This document shows positions 32,509 through 43,729 of a DNA stretch of 64,000 nucleotides, piece by piece. The position numbers were made by a program, and so were the translations under genes. Below the pieces are notes generated by a model. That model saw only the letters and a program-made list of their open reading frames with translations, did no database searches and was not told the origin of the DNA. The first letter of the stretch is position 1. Each line of letters begins with the position of its first letter. Origin of the DNA: Bathynomus jamesi (taxonomy: Eukaryota; Arthropoda; Malacostraca; Isopoda; Cirolanidae); assembly GCA_023014485.1 (NCBI GenBank), contig JAJOZX010012282.1, forward strand, positions 1-64,000. The letters are read 5' to 3'.

Positions 32509-33600
32509 ATGTTATAGATTAAATTTTTTGACAAACTGTGTGTGTTAAACCATATGAAATGGATTAAAGAGAATGAAGTAGGAATTTAGGAAGAGAAAGG
32601 TTACTCAAGACCTATTTAAATATAAAAGTTCAAGAGGCTAGCTTCTCAAGTTTAGTTAAAGTTATGTCAATCAGTTTGACTACCCTTAGGCATACGAAAT
32701 TTATGGAATTAAAATAAAGTTATGAAGCATTTTAGCTTTTGCTCATTATTTGGCTAAGTTTTTTAGCCACCAGTTTTTAAATGCTGGTTTACTAATGTTG
32801 TTTTGGAGTTTTGTCATGTTTTGTTTGTTAACGATTATGTTTTAAAGTGACTTCTACGTTGGTGAGTTAATTGAAATGTACTGTACTTCCATGTTGTGTT
32901 TTTAGTTAAAAGAGTTTGTACTGTATTCAAACTTCCTACCACTTCAGAGTAGTCAATACCCGTAGTTTTAGTAGAGTAAATGTTACTCCTCACAGGTAGA
33001 TCTGGAGGGCTTGGGGCTTTGAATCCTGTACTGTTTTTGTGTTGTTTGGCCCATGACCAAGGGAGGCCATAAGACCCTTGTTGTTTGGCCATGGCCAATG
33101 GAGGCCATAAGACCCTTGCTGTTTGGCGCATGGCCAAAGGAGGCCATAAGACCCTTGTTGTTTGGCCCATGGCCAAAGGAGGCCATAAGACCCTTGTAAT
33201 TGCTTGCCCTATGCCAAGATAGGCCATGAGGGCCTTGTTGATAGTTTTGGCTATGGCCAAGGGAGGCCATCAGCCCCTTGTTGAATAGGTTGGGCTATGG
33301 CCAAGGTAGGCCATCAGCCCCTTGTTGAATAGTTTGAATAATTTGGACTATGACCAAGGTAGGCCATCAGCCCCTTGTTGAATAATTTGAGTTATGGTCA
33401 AGGTAGGCCATCAGTCCTTGTTGAATAGTTTGGGCTATGGACAAGGTAGGCCATAAAACCCTTTAGAGTAGAGTAGTTTGTATGTCCACTGTCTAACCAT
33501 ATAATTTTTGGCACAGAATTATGAGCACAGAATCAGAGCGCAGCAATAAAAGCTTTTACTCTCCGATTCTTGGTTATGTTCAGACAGGTTGCTGTGTTTG
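32509..33600 (-). pseudogene. BEL/Pao fragment: 3' UTR, integrase pieces and minisatellite
   Basis: Read on the minus strand the order is an integrase piece (33600-33480, KAFIAAL ... CAHNSVPKIIW type), a minisatellite (33460-33033), a second integrase piece (33025-32840: FKAPSPPDLPV, TTGIDY, then VQTLLTKNTTWKYS) and a 3' UTR to 32509. The UTR matches 47400-47645 of the young element. Integrase parts between the blocks are missing. It is probably the 3' half of the older minus-strand BEL element whose 5' half is at 39966-41101 plus 48445-49230. Confidence 0.75.
33033..33460. repeat. Minisatellite, about 39-45-bp units (GGCCATGGCCAA-AGGAGGCCAT type)
   Basis: About ten degenerate units carrying TTGGCC(A/C)ATGGCCAA and GGAGGCCATAAGACCCTTGT. 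It is the same repeat as 43730-44680 in opposite orientation, and partly at 39840-39965. Confidence 0.85.
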
Positions 33601-33644
33601 CGACACATGAAAAGAGTATTATATATATATATATATTATATACA

Positions 33645-33695
<51 letters not shown>

Positions 33696-33698
<3 letters not shown>

Positions 33699-34094
33699 GG
33701 TGGGCCGTAAGTTTCCATACATAGGAAAAATAAACATTTTTTTATGGACAACCATTTTTATTTATATAATATGCTCTACATGGTTGCCATTGTTTGAAAA
33801 CACATTTCAATACGTGTTCCCCACTGTTGATGAACACGCATTAGCACAGTTGACGTTTGCTTGTAATGGCGTTGGTGATACGTTCCTTTAGATGATTGAT
33901 GTCTCGTATCTTTCCTGATACACCATGGCCTTCAAGTGCCCCCAAAGATAGAAATCAAGGGGGGTGAGATCTGGGGATCTAGGAGGCCACTCCACAGGAC
34001 CACGCCGACCAATCCAAGCATCCGGAAACTGCTGATCCAAATACCGACGCACGTATTTAAATTTCCTATGTATGGAAACTTACGGCCCACCCTG
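33696..34094 (-). mobile_element. Deleted mariner/IS630-type element
   Basis: A 399-bp element between TA dinucleotides. The left end CAGGGTGGGCCGTAAGTTTC is mirrored at the right (34060-34094). Minus-strand remnants encode WIGRRGPVEWPPRSPDLTPL and the transposase C-terminus, so the N-terminus and the first two catalytic blocks are gone. Confidence 0.85.
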
Positions 34095-34189
34095 TATATA
34101 TATATTATATATGAAAATTATTTCACGAAGGTAACACGTGAAAAATATTTATGATGAATAAAACCACGAAGGAAAGGAAACACAAAATG

Positions 34190-34229
34190 GTGCTCAAGCG
34201 CTTTCGTCTAATGACATCCTCAGGAACAC
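34190..34229 (-). ncRNA. Minimal hammerhead ribozyme of Penelope family 1, left end
   Basis: Minus-strand order: GTGTTC, CTGAGGA core, GTC-ATTA-GAC hairpin (stem II, with one T before it), GAAA, GCGC (stem III), TT cleavage context, GAGCAC. GTGTTC pairs with GAGCAC (6 bp including one G-U). Hammerheads with very short stem III are known in Penelope-like elements. Confidence 0.72.
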
Positions 34230-34345
34230 TGAAGTATATAAAAAGGTTAAGCCTATATATAGGTTACAGAAAGAAAAAAAGAAAAATAAATAACACACAC
34301 ACACACACAAATATATATATATAACATACATATCTATATATACAA

Positions 34346-34378
<33 letters not shown>

Positions 34379-34758
34379 CAATAAACAGAGAAGTAAAAAT
34401 AATACAAAATTAAAAATTAAAACCTTAAAGGATTACCAATGAGGCGTACAGATTGTAAGGAAAAATATCGATTTTTAGCACAAGATCAAATGGATTATAA
34501 AAATACAAATTTATACTGGGACTCTGCCGGGTTTTAACACAATGCTGCCTATGGTCAGGTTTCGATATAAAAAAAAAAAAAAAAAAAAAAATAAAATTAA
34601 AAGTTAATCGATTTTTAGCACAAGATCAAATGGATTATAAAAATACAAATTTATACTAGAACTCTGTCCGGGTTTTAACACATTTCTGCCTATGGTCAGG
34701 TTTCGATATATATAAAAAATAAAATGCAAATTAAAAGTTAATAAAGTAGAAGACAAGT

Positions 34759-35340
34759 TTACCAAAGATTTAATGTTTTACACTTCTTATCTAAGTCTGC
34801 TTTAAAGGAATTCAACATAACAGGATCGAGTTGAAAAAGACCTTTGCTTATGTTGAAGTTATTTGAAAGTTGGATAATGGCAGACTCAAGAATATTTCTA
34901 TTAACAATGTTGCTTGAATGGAATAAAACTGAAGCATTATTCCAATCAATACAGTGGGCTAACTCTGACAAATGGACAAAAAGGGCACTGGACAACTGTC
35001 CTGTTCTAACGGAATATTGATGCTGTTTTATACGTGTGTGCAAATCCTTTCCCGTCTGACCTATGTAAAAGGAATCACATTGTTTACAACCAATTTTATA
35101 GATAATGCCTGAATTATTGGTAGGGCTATTTTTTACTATGATATTTTTCACAATATTGTTATATGAAAATACTACATTAATATCCAAAAGTTTAAGTACA
35201 TTAGCAATGCCTAAAAAGCCCGGGAAAAATGGAAGTACTAAAATATTTTTTGACAAAGTACGAGTGTTAATATTGACACGATAGAAAGTTCGTTTTGCCT
35301 TGTTGAGACAAGATTCCATAAACGCAGATGGATAACACAA
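34759..35340 (-). pseudogene. Penelope family 1 GIY-YIG region, inverted truncated copy
   Basis: This 193-codon open frame is nearly identical to the C-terminal half of the plus-strand protein at 37119-37697 (SGIIYKIGCKQCDSFYIGQT). It has no RT, because the copy is truncated at 35355 where it meets the 5' end of the plus-strand copy. Confidence 0.85.
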
Positions 35341-35367
35341 ATCACTTCCAATACGCGTTCCTTCGGC

Positions 35368-37697
35368 TTGCTGTTCCCTCTCTTGTCTCCGTTTGTGTCC
35401 GTGTTTTCTTCTACATTAATGAAGGGGCATGCAATTCGTACTCGACGGAAGTTTCTTACTAAGTGTCTGGAGGAGCAAGTTCTTCCCAAATCCCTGCTTC
35501 CGATTCGCCTCAGACAAATTGACGACCATCCGTTCAACAACTTCAGCAGATTAATTTTAAAGAAACATATTGAAGTCACCAGACAAAATGAGTGGTCCGC
35601 CTTCAAAAATTTAAACATCGCCAAACATAATTTTGTAACCGTTATTCCCCAACCGTGGATCCAACCTTTGTTTGATGAAATTTACAACGAGTTGCGTCGG
35701 AGAACTACTTCACTTCGTAACATTTTGGATCGGAAAATTAAAAGTCTCATTCGAGATAGTCAGTGGAGTAAAAAAGCAAGCTCAAAGTGTGTTTTGAACC
35801 TTTCTTCGAAAACATTAGTGACGATGCAAAAAGTGCCCTTGGATATGGTATGTCCTTTTTTATTGTTAAAAACCTTCGGCTTTACAAATTTGTTATAGTC
35901 TCGCGTGTTTGAAAAACAGTGTAATCTCCCTCAGTATTTGTTTAACATAGTTAAAGGCCTCGTTTATAGTGCGGCGAATGGTAATTACGAAGATAACTTC
36001 CTAAACGTTTTCGCAATAGCCTCTCACAATTAAAAAAAGATGGGGAGCTCCATATTACTAAAGCAGACAAGGCTAACACCATAGTTATTATGGACAAAGT
36101 GGACTACATCGGAAAGATGAACGAGCTTCTCCAGGACCCCGCCACATACACCAAACTTAGAAGAACCCGCAGGATGACGTCATCAAATCATTTAATAGTG
36201 GCTTGAAACGCCTTCTCAAAGATCATAAGAACTTAATTCCGCTTTACATGTCCACTTCACCTGCTCTGCCCTACCTTTACGGTCTTATTAAAACCCACAA
36301 ACCTGGTAACCCTATGCGCCCTATTATTAGCTCGGTGGGCTCTATTACTTATAAACTCTCCAAATGGCTTGTCAAAGTCTTGTCCCCATTCTCGGAACTA
36401 TCTCTGATTCACATGTAAAAAATTCCATGGATCTTACGGAAAAATTGAATAATGTACGTACTGAAACTAACGATAAATTGATTAGTTTTGATGTTTGTTC
36501 ATTGTTTACAAAAGTGCCGATTGACGATATGCTTGACTTTCTCTCCCAAAAATTACATAAGTATGACCTGCCACTACCTTCACACATTGTTTTGGAACTC
36601 ATTAAGCTTTGCATCAAAGACTGTAAATTCACTTTCAATAACGAGTATTATCAACAAGTTTTTGGGATGGCTATGGGCAACCCCTTATCGCCCCTCCTCT
36701 CCAATATTTATATGGAGTTTTTCGAAATTACCTATATTCCGAGAATCCTGGGGGTTGGCATCCCTTGGTTGCGGTACGTCGACGATATTTTGTGTATCTG
36801 GCCCATGAATCGTGACCTGGATAGTTCCTCCTTCAGTTAAATGATCAAGTCCCCTCCATTAAGTTTACTTTAGAAGTTGAGCAAGACAATTCAATCCCAT
36901 TTTTGGATGTGCGTGTACATAGGGAAAGCCCAGGTTTTAAGTTTAGTATCTATCGGAAAACGACAAACAATTTGTCCTACGTACACTTTTACTCGGGACA
37001 TGATACCCCCATTAAGAAGGCCATATTTTCATCAATGTTTCTCCGCGCCCTTAGGATCGCCAGTCCGGAATACATCGATGCCGAATTGGAAAAAATCAAC
37101 GGTATTGGAAGTGATTTGTGTTATCCATCTGCGTTTATGGAATCTTGTCTCAACAAGGCAAAACGAACTTTCTATCGTGTCAATATTAACACTCGTACTT
37201 TGTCAAAAAATATTTTAGTACTTCCATTTTTCCCGGGCTTTTTAGGCATTGCTAATGTACTTAAACTTTTGGATATTAATGTAGTATTTTCATATAACAA
37301 TATTGTGAAAAATATCATAGTAAAAAATAGCCCTTCCAATAATTCAGGCATTATCTATAAAATTGGTTGTAAACAATGTGATTCCTTTTACATAGGTCAG
37401 ACGGGAAAGGATTTGCACACACGTATAAAACAGCATCAATATTCCGTTAGAACAGGACAGTTGTCCAGTGCCCTTTTTGTCCATTTGTCAGAGTTAGCCC
37501 ACTGTATTGATTGGAATAATGCTTCAGTTTTATTCCATTCAAGCAACATTGTTAATAGAAATATTCTTGAGTCTGCCATTATCCAACTTTCAAATAACTT
37601 CAACATAAGCAAAGGTCTTTTTCAACTCGATCCTGTTATGTTGAATTCCTTTAAAGCAGACTTAGATAAGAAGTGTAAAACATTAAATCTTTGGTAA
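35368..37697 (+). pseudogene. Penelope-like RT with C-terminal GIY-YIG endonuclease, broken frame
   Basis: Penelope RTs are related to telomerase RT and use a GIY-YIG nuclease to cut target DNA. The N-terminal domain (35368-35898) may start at 35419 (MKGHAIRTRRKF). RT blocks follow: LYGLIKTHKPGNPMRPI (36203-36418), ISFDVCSLFTKVPIDDM (motif A), GMAMGNPLSPLLSNIYMEFF (motif B) and LRYVDDILCIW (catalytic YVDD, about 36771-36800). The open C-terminal frame 36903-37697 includes FYRKTTNNLSYVHFYS-type thumb sequence and the GIY-YIG core YKIGCKQCDSFYIGQTGKDL with following RIKQH. Breaks lie near 35898-35945, 36020-36190, 36410 and 36838. The whole protein order is intact, so loss is recent. Confidence 0.88.
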
Positions 37698-37860
37698 ACT
37701 TGTCTTCTACTTTATTAACTTTTAATTTGCATTTTATTTTTATATATATCGAAACCTGACCATAGGCAGAAATGTTTAAAACCAGGACAGAGTTCTAGTA
37801 TAAATTTGTATTTTTATAATCCATTTGATCTTGTGCTAAAAATCGATTAACTTTTAATTT

Positions 37861-37896
<36 letters not shown>

Positions 37897-38083
37897 TCGA
37901 AACCTGACCATAGGCAGCATTGTGTTAAAACCCGGCAGAGTCCCAGTATAAATTTGTATTTTTATAATCCATTTGATCTTGTGCTAAAAATCGATATTTT
38001 TCCTTACAATCTGTACGCCTCATTGGTAATCCTTTAAGGTTTTAATTTTTAATTTTGAATTATTTTTACTTCTCTGTTTATTG

Positions 38084-38116
<33 letters not shown>

Positions 38117-38234
38117 TTGTATATATAGATATGTATGTATATATATATATATGTGTGTGTGTGTATGTATGTTATTTATTTTTCTTTTTTTCTTTCTGTA
38201 ACCTATATATAGGCTTAACCTTTTATATACTTCA

Positions 38235-38274
38235 GTGTTCCTGAGGATGTCATTAGACGAAAGCGCTTGAGCAC
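38235..38274 (+). ncRNA. Minimal hammerhead ribozyme of Penelope family 1, right end
   Basis: Order on the plus strand: GTGTTC (38235-38240), CTGAGGA (38241-38247), GTC-ATTA-GAC hairpin, GAAA (38259-38262), GCGC, TT (38267-38268), GAGCAC (38269-38274). Stem I pairs 6 bp. The extra T48 between core and stem II is unusual, but it is shared by all family-1 copies. Confidence 0.75.
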
Positions 38275-38317
38275 CATTTTGTGTTTCCTTTCCTTCGTGG
38301 TTTTATTCATCATATAT

Positions 38318-38550
<233 letters not shown>

Positions 38551-38618
38551 GGGATGAATTTCACAATAAAACACGTGAAATGAATAAATGCTGCAAACCC
38601 ACAAGGAAAAAGAAAACG

Positions 38619-38664
38619 ATTCCAAGGCCTTTCGTGTATTCAAAGCTACACCTCGTCAGGGAAT
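38619..38664 (-). ncRNA. Minimal hammerhead ribozyme of Penelope family 2, left end
   Basis: It is the exact complement of the motif at 39610-39655: ATTCC, CTGACGA, GTGTA/TACAC stem II, GAAA, GGCC, TT, GGAAT. Confidence 0.78.
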
Positions 38665-38732
38665 GAAGATAAACGGCGAGATACCCATAAATATATACAA
38701 TGTACAGGAAAAACAAAACAATTAGCACATAC

Positions 38733-39528
38733 TTAACAAGGGTTAATGAGAGGCAAAAGAAATTTTAACATGATATCGTCAATTTTATACGTCCCCGCAC
38801 TGTTATTGAAATTGCTTTTGAAATGAATAAATGCACATTCTAGAATATTTCGTTCTATTATATCTCTGTTTTTAACAAGCGCTTTAGAACTACCCCACTT
38901 GATGCTATGGTTACATCTATACATATGGTTAAATAAAGCATTGGAAGTATTAGCTGTTCTACAAGCATATTTATGCTGTTTTACCCTAATATCTAACGTT
39001 TTACCGGTTTGGCCTATATACCGAGTTACATTGTGTACATCCGATCGAATACACACAACCAACAACATTATCAGGGCTATTCTTTATTAGGCATGATTTA
39101 ACAGTATTATTATACTTAAAGATTACATTAATGCCAATTGCTTTAAGTACAGTTGGAAGGTATTGAAAATTAACATGGTAAGGTAGGCTAAGGATATTTT
39201 TACGCTGAAATTCCTTTACAATTACATTATTATAATACCTATTCTTGGCTTTCTTAAGACAGTTATCTAAAAATGAAATAGGATAACATAATTTAGTACC
39301 AATATTCATGATATTGCATAACTCGGAATCTAAAAATTCAGGACTGACAACTCTCAATGCTCGAAGAAACATAGCAGAGAAAATAGAGGATTTAATCGAA
39401 GGATGATGGTCAGAATAAAAATGCACGTAAGAGTTATTATTAGTACTTACGGTAGACTTCATATTTGAACTGATTACGGGGACATATAAAATTGACGATA
39501 TCATGTTAAAATTTCTTTTGCCTCTCAT
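38733..39528 (-). pseudogene. Penelope family 2 C-terminal region with GIY-YIG domain
   Basis: Two minus-strand frames overlap at 39001-39068. The upstream one has NNSYVHFYSDHHPSIKSSIF, FLRALRVVSPEFLDSELC and CVYSIGCTQCNSVY; the downstream one has YIGQTGKTLDIRVKQHKYAC ... RNILECAFIHFKSNFN. The GIY-YIG core is split by one frameshift inside NSVY/YIGQTG. RT motifs are absent because of 5' truncation at about 39475-39530. Confidence 0.85.
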
Positions 39529-39609
39529 TAACCCTTGTTAAGTATGTGCTAATTGTTTTGTTTTTCCTGTACATTGTATATATTTATGGGTATCTCGCCG
39601 TTTATCTTC

Positions 39610-39655
39610 ATTCCCTGACGAGGTGTAGCTTTGAATACACGAAAGGCCTTGGAAT
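39610..39655 (+). ncRNA. Minimal hammerhead ribozyme of Penelope family 2, right end
   Basis: ATTCC (39610-39614) and GGAAT (39651-39655) form stem I. CTGACGA is a perfect catalytic core, GTGTA/TACAC forms stem II with an 8-nt loop, and GAAA at 39641-39644 is followed by GGCC, then TT. Predicted cleavage follows position 39650. All invariant core positions are present. Confidence 0.8.
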
Positions 39656-39687
39656 CGTTTTTCTTTTCTTTTCCTTGTGGGTTTGCA

Positions 39688-39715
<28 letters not shown>

Positions 39716-39723
<8 letters not shown>

Positions 39724-39965
39724 TGAACATAACCAAGGATCGGAGAGTAAAAGCTTTTATTGCTGCGCTCTGATTCTGTGCTCATAATTCTGTGCCAAAA
39801 ATTATATGGTTGACAGTGGACATACAAACTACTCTACTCTAAAGGGTTTTATGGCCTACCTTGTCCATAGCCCAAACTATTCAACAAGGGACTGATGGCC
39901 TACCTTGACCATAACTCAAATTATTCAACAAGGGGCTGATGGCCTACCTTGGTCATAGTCCAAAT
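39716..39965 (+). repeat. Inverted duplicate of the BEL integrase/minisatellite segment at 33363-33600
   Basis: It reads CCAAGGATCGGAGAGTAAAA, then the KAFIAAL-type integrase piece, then minisatellite units, and is the near-exact reverse complement of 33363-33600. At 39965 orientation switches abruptly to minus-strand BEL sequence. Confidence 0.8.
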
Positions 39966-41101
39966 TATTCCTCTGAATCCAGTTGGTCTTCAAAACTTGG
40001 ATTCACCACTCCATTGAAGTCAATACCCATAGTTATGATTGAGTAAATGTTATGTGTCCTACAGGTAGGTCTGGAACGTTTGGGGTTTCGAAGGAATCCA
40101 ATCTGTTTGCAAGGAATGTATGTGTCTGTTGATGAAATATGAGTGATTCTTCTTTAAAAGAAGAATTGGATGCTTGGAGTTGTATGTATATATTTATATA
40201 CTGTATGTATGTGTGTAAATGTATATTTTGTTGTAGGTTTTATTTTTGAGTTTTGTGTTAGGTTATTAACCAATTTGCTGAGTAAAGAACCTCAAATGTT
40301 GCATTTGAGACCCTTATATCAAGCTTTGTCTGTTTTATGCCTATATGTGAAATAGGACTTAGAATAGGTTGCGCCTATATGTCAAATAGGACTTAGAATA
40401 GTTTACGCCTATATGTCAAATAGGATTTAGAATGCGTGTGTTAGGTGGGTGTAGGTTTGAATTCGTGCAATTGCTTTAGGTCTTTGTGATGTTAAAGTTC
40501 TGAGTTGAATTTTGTGATGTTACAGTTCTGAGTTTAATTTTGCGATGTTAATGAGTCTTATGAGTAAGTTAAATTGCTGAAATAAATTTTATAACCTACA
40601 CCACAGGTTGAATTATAAATTTAGTGTTTTTAGTTAGGATATGCCTTGAGTGTAAAGAGTAGGGCCTACTTTCTGAGGTAGGCTTCTTGTATATTTAAAT
40701 TGCAAATTGTAGCGTTTGAAGTAGTCCTTTAGTGTACGAGTATATGAGGCCTATTAGTTAAGGTAAATTGAAGTGGGCCTACTAAATAGGCTTATGTTGT
40801 GGGTCTACTAAATATACTTATGTTGAAATGGGCCTATTTTTATAGGATAAAATGAGTTAAGCCTGTTAAATGAACAAGGCTTTGTTGTAAGTTTAAAGAG
40901 TAGGACCTATTAAATAGGCTTAATGTGAAATGAGCCTACTAAATAGGCTTATGTTGAAATTTGGCCGATTTTTATAGGACCTAAAATTAGTTAAGCCTGT
41001 TAAATGAACAAGGCTTTGTTTACGGTATTAGTGTAAAGGTAAAGGGATCGGTTCCCCATGTACAGTTGTACACGGGCCACCATATGAAAAAACTATATAG
41101 G
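39966..41101 (-). mobile_element. Older BEL/Pao element, 5' part on minus strand (LTR end, leader, integrase scrap)
   Basis: From right to left: LTR 3' end (41101-41083), a PBS-like TGGTGGCCC start, a leader made of short AT-rich repeats (TAGGCCTA-type, CATCACAAAA-type and TCCTATTTGACATATAGG units), and an integrase scrap (about 40080-39970). It parallels the region right of 41880 in the young element, in opposite orientation. No gag or RT frame is seen. Confidence 0.75.
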
Positions 41102-41879
41102 TATGGAAAAACTATACGCGCTCACAACATGGTATCATATGTGGTACATTTATTTCATAATTAAATATAAATTATTAATTAATTGAATTAAATATCTATA
41201 CAAAAATGCCTCGGGATTGGCGACATAGCCTATTGGGAATGAAATAATTGAATTGCCATACGTACAAAGAACCTGTATGTATGAATCAGCCTCACATAGC
41301 AACAAGAAAACCCAATTTATTGTTTAGTCTACGAAGGAGTAGACCAAACAAAAATAATGCTAGTTCGGCAAATAATACACCAGAACCAAGGAACGGCTCT
41401 CAGGGCTGTTTATGTTACAGCGAAGCTTTAAGCAGGGAGGATGTCTTTGTCCCCCCTTAAGTCCTGAGTGAATTCCTTATAATATAAAACCTAGTGACTA
41501 TAAAAGGATAGGCCTATTCCTTCAGGGGTTTATATAGTGACTGCCTATATTAATTACCTTAAGTAAATTCGCCGCGTAACTCCATCGTGGCGGCCCTACA
41601 CCGAAAATGATCGTAACGCCCTACATCGAAGCAAAGTCCCAGCAAAAATAAGGTGAGGCAATTTCATTTTTATTAACATAAGGCTTTCCCAACTCCCGAT
41701 GCTAGAATTACCGTAATCAATATAAATATAAAGAGGTCCTTTAAAGACCTACATATTTATAACTCTCTAACGAAAAAGCATAGGGCTTTTGTCGGTAACC
41801 CTCCACTGAAGTCTGTTGGAAATTTCCAACGGATGAGGGCACAGGCAATCAACCCATAGCCCTATATAGTTTTTTCAAA
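41102..41879 (+). repeat. 5' LTR of the young BEL/Pao element
   Basis: It starts TATGGAAAAACTATACGCGC and ends CTATATAGTTTTTTCAAA, with short inverted similarity between ends. It differs from the 3' LTR only by a few small indels (for example AAAAATGCC against AAAATGCC near 41205) and rare substitutions. No TATA box can be singled out in the AT-rich text. Confidence 0.9.
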
Positions 41880-42429
41880 TGGTGGCCCTGTGTATGGGGA
41901 ACTAACCCCTCTACAATTTACACTGACACGCAGTGGCTAGGCTTAGCTCATTAGGCCTAACCCCAATTTCAACCGTAACCCCACTATAGTTTTTTCATAT
42001 GGTGGCCTAAAACTGGGAACCGATCCCTTTACCTTTACACTAACCGAAAACAAAGGCTTGTTCATTTAACAAGCATAACTCAATTTAGGTCCTATAAAAA
42101 AAAAAAAATAGGCCCACAACATTAAGCCTATTTAATAGGTCCTACTCTTCAAACTAAAAACAAAGCCTTGTTAATTTAACAGGCTTAACTCATTTAAGGT
42201 CCTATAAAATAATAGGCCAAAACAAAAGCCTATTTTGTAGGCCGAACAAATAGGTCTATTTAGTAGGCCCACCTAACTTTACCTTACATAACAGGCCTAA
42301 CTCTTAAAGTAGGCCTTACTCTTTACACTCAAGGCCTATCCTATTAAAAACACTAAATTTATAATTGAACCTGTGGTGTAGGACTGTAGGTTATAAAATT
42401 TATTTCAGCAATTTAACTTACTCATAAGA

Positions 42430-43170
42430 CTCATTAACATCACAAAATTCGACTCAGCCTGTAACATCACAAAATTCGACTCAGACCTGTAACATCACAA
42501 AATTTGACTCAAACCTGCAACATCACAAAATTCGACTCGAACTGTAACATCACAAAATTTGACTCAAACCTGCAACATCACAAAATTCGACTCGAACTGT
42601 AACATCACAAAGACCTAAAGCAATTGCACAAATTCAAACCTACACCCACCTAACACCTATTCGTGACCCTATTCCGAAGTCCTATTTGACATATAGGCCC
42701 AACCTATTTCAAGTCCTATTTGACATAGGCCCAACCTATTCCAAGTCCTATTTGACATATAGGCATACCAAGTCCTATTTGACATATAGGCCCAACCTAT
42801 TCTGAAGTCCTATTTGACATATAGGCCCAACCTATTCCAAGTCCTATTTGACATATAGGCCCAACCTATTCAAGTCCTATTTGACATATAGGCCCAACCT
42901 ATTCCGAAGTCCTATTTGACATATAGGCCCAACCTATTTCAAGTCCTATTTGACATATAGGCCCAACCTATTCCGAAGTCCTATTTGACATATAGGCCCA
43001 ACCTATTCAAGTCCTATTTGACATATAGGCCCAACCTATTCCGAAGTCCTATTTGACATATAGGCCCAACCTATTCCAAGTCCTATTTGACATATAGGCC
43101 CAACCTATTCCAATTCCTATTTGACCAATATAGGCCCAACCTATTCCAATTCCTATTTGACATATAGGCA
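42430..43170. repeat. Two tandem-repeat blocks in the BEL leader
   Basis: About 42430-42610: six or seven units of about 28 bp with ACATCACAAAATTCGACTC. About 42662-43165: about fourteen units of 30-36 bp with AAGTCCTATTTGACATATAGG and CCCAACCTATTC. Degenerate three-unit versions of the second block occur in the older element at 40340-40435. Confidence 0.9.
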
Positions 43171-43429
43171 CAAATTACAGACAAGGCTTGATATAAGGGT
43201 CTCAAATGCAACATTTGAGGATCTTTACTCAGCCAAATTGGTTAACCTAACCCAAAACCCAAAAATAAAACCCTATAACAAAATACACATTTACACACAT
43301 ACGTACGGTACAGTATATAAATATATACATACGACTTCAAACATCCAATTCTTCTTTTAAAAGAAGAAACACAACAGATTTCATTAACAGACACAAACAT
43401 TCCTCGCAAACAGATTGGATTCCTTCAAA

Positions 43430-43710
43430 ACCCCAAACCTTCCAGACCTACCTGTAGGATACACAACATTTACTCATTAATAACTACGGGTATTAATTTC
43501 ATTGGAGTGGTGAATCCAAGTTTTGAAGACCAACTGGATTCGGAGGAATGACACACACACACACACACACACACTACTCTTTCATGTGTCTCAAACACAA
43601 CAACCTGTCTAAACATAACCAAGGATCGGAGAGTAAAAGCTTTTATTGCTGCGCTCTGATTCTGTGCACATAATTTTGTGCCAAAATTATATGGTTAGAC
43701 AGTGACACGT
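43430..43710 (+). pseudogene. Internal integrase scrap with (CA)n insertion
   Basis: The sequence follows the integrase of the same element: PPDLPV ... GIDY-type region, NVSF ... LDSEE, then a (CA)n run at about 43552-43574, then the AEAFIAAF and CAHNSVPK-IW region, ending at the minisatellite. It has many stops. It is therefore a duplicate of part of the integrase gene located 3 kb downstream. Confidence 0.75.
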
Positions 43711-43729
43711 ACAAACAAACTACTCTACT

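Larger units (their letters stand above)
34112..38312 (+). mobile_element. Penelope-like element family 1, full copy joined to an inverted truncated copy
   Basis: 34153-35355 and 37102-38312 form a 1.2-kb inverted repeat. The plus-strand copy (35356-38312) holds RT and GIY-YIG coding sequence. The left, minus-strand copy is a 5'-truncated 3' part of the same element. Both outer ends carry the same 3' terminal sequence with a hammerhead ribozyme, bordered by AT repeats. Mixed inverted arrangements are characteristic of Penelope-like elements. Confidence 0.88.
38551..39692 (-). mobile_element. Penelope-like element family 2, inverted pair of 3' ends
   Basis: 38589-38801 and about 39475-39691 are inverted repeats; between them lies a minus-strand GIY-YIG coding fragment. 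The right-hand copy is a 3' end only, on the plus strand. The sequence differs from family 1, but the layout is the same: two outward-facing 3' ends, each with a hammerhead, beside AT repeats. Confidence 0.85.

Noticed and set aside
41248..41460. 70-codon frame NCHTYKEPVCMNQPHIATRK as a small LTR gene
   Set aside because: It occurs in all LTR copies only because the LTRs are homologous. It is shifted and shortened by indels between copies and has no recognisable motif.
42430..43170. CRISPR-like regular repeats (about 28-36-bp units)
   Set aside because: Units are contiguous with no unique spacers and lie inside a eukaryotic LTR element; they are ordinary tandem repeats.
39720..43710. A single giant inverted-repeat (Helitron- or Maverick-like) element
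   Set aside because: The inverted symmetry is explained by a plus-strand BEL element nested in a minus-strand BEL relative, with a matching 5-bp target duplication.
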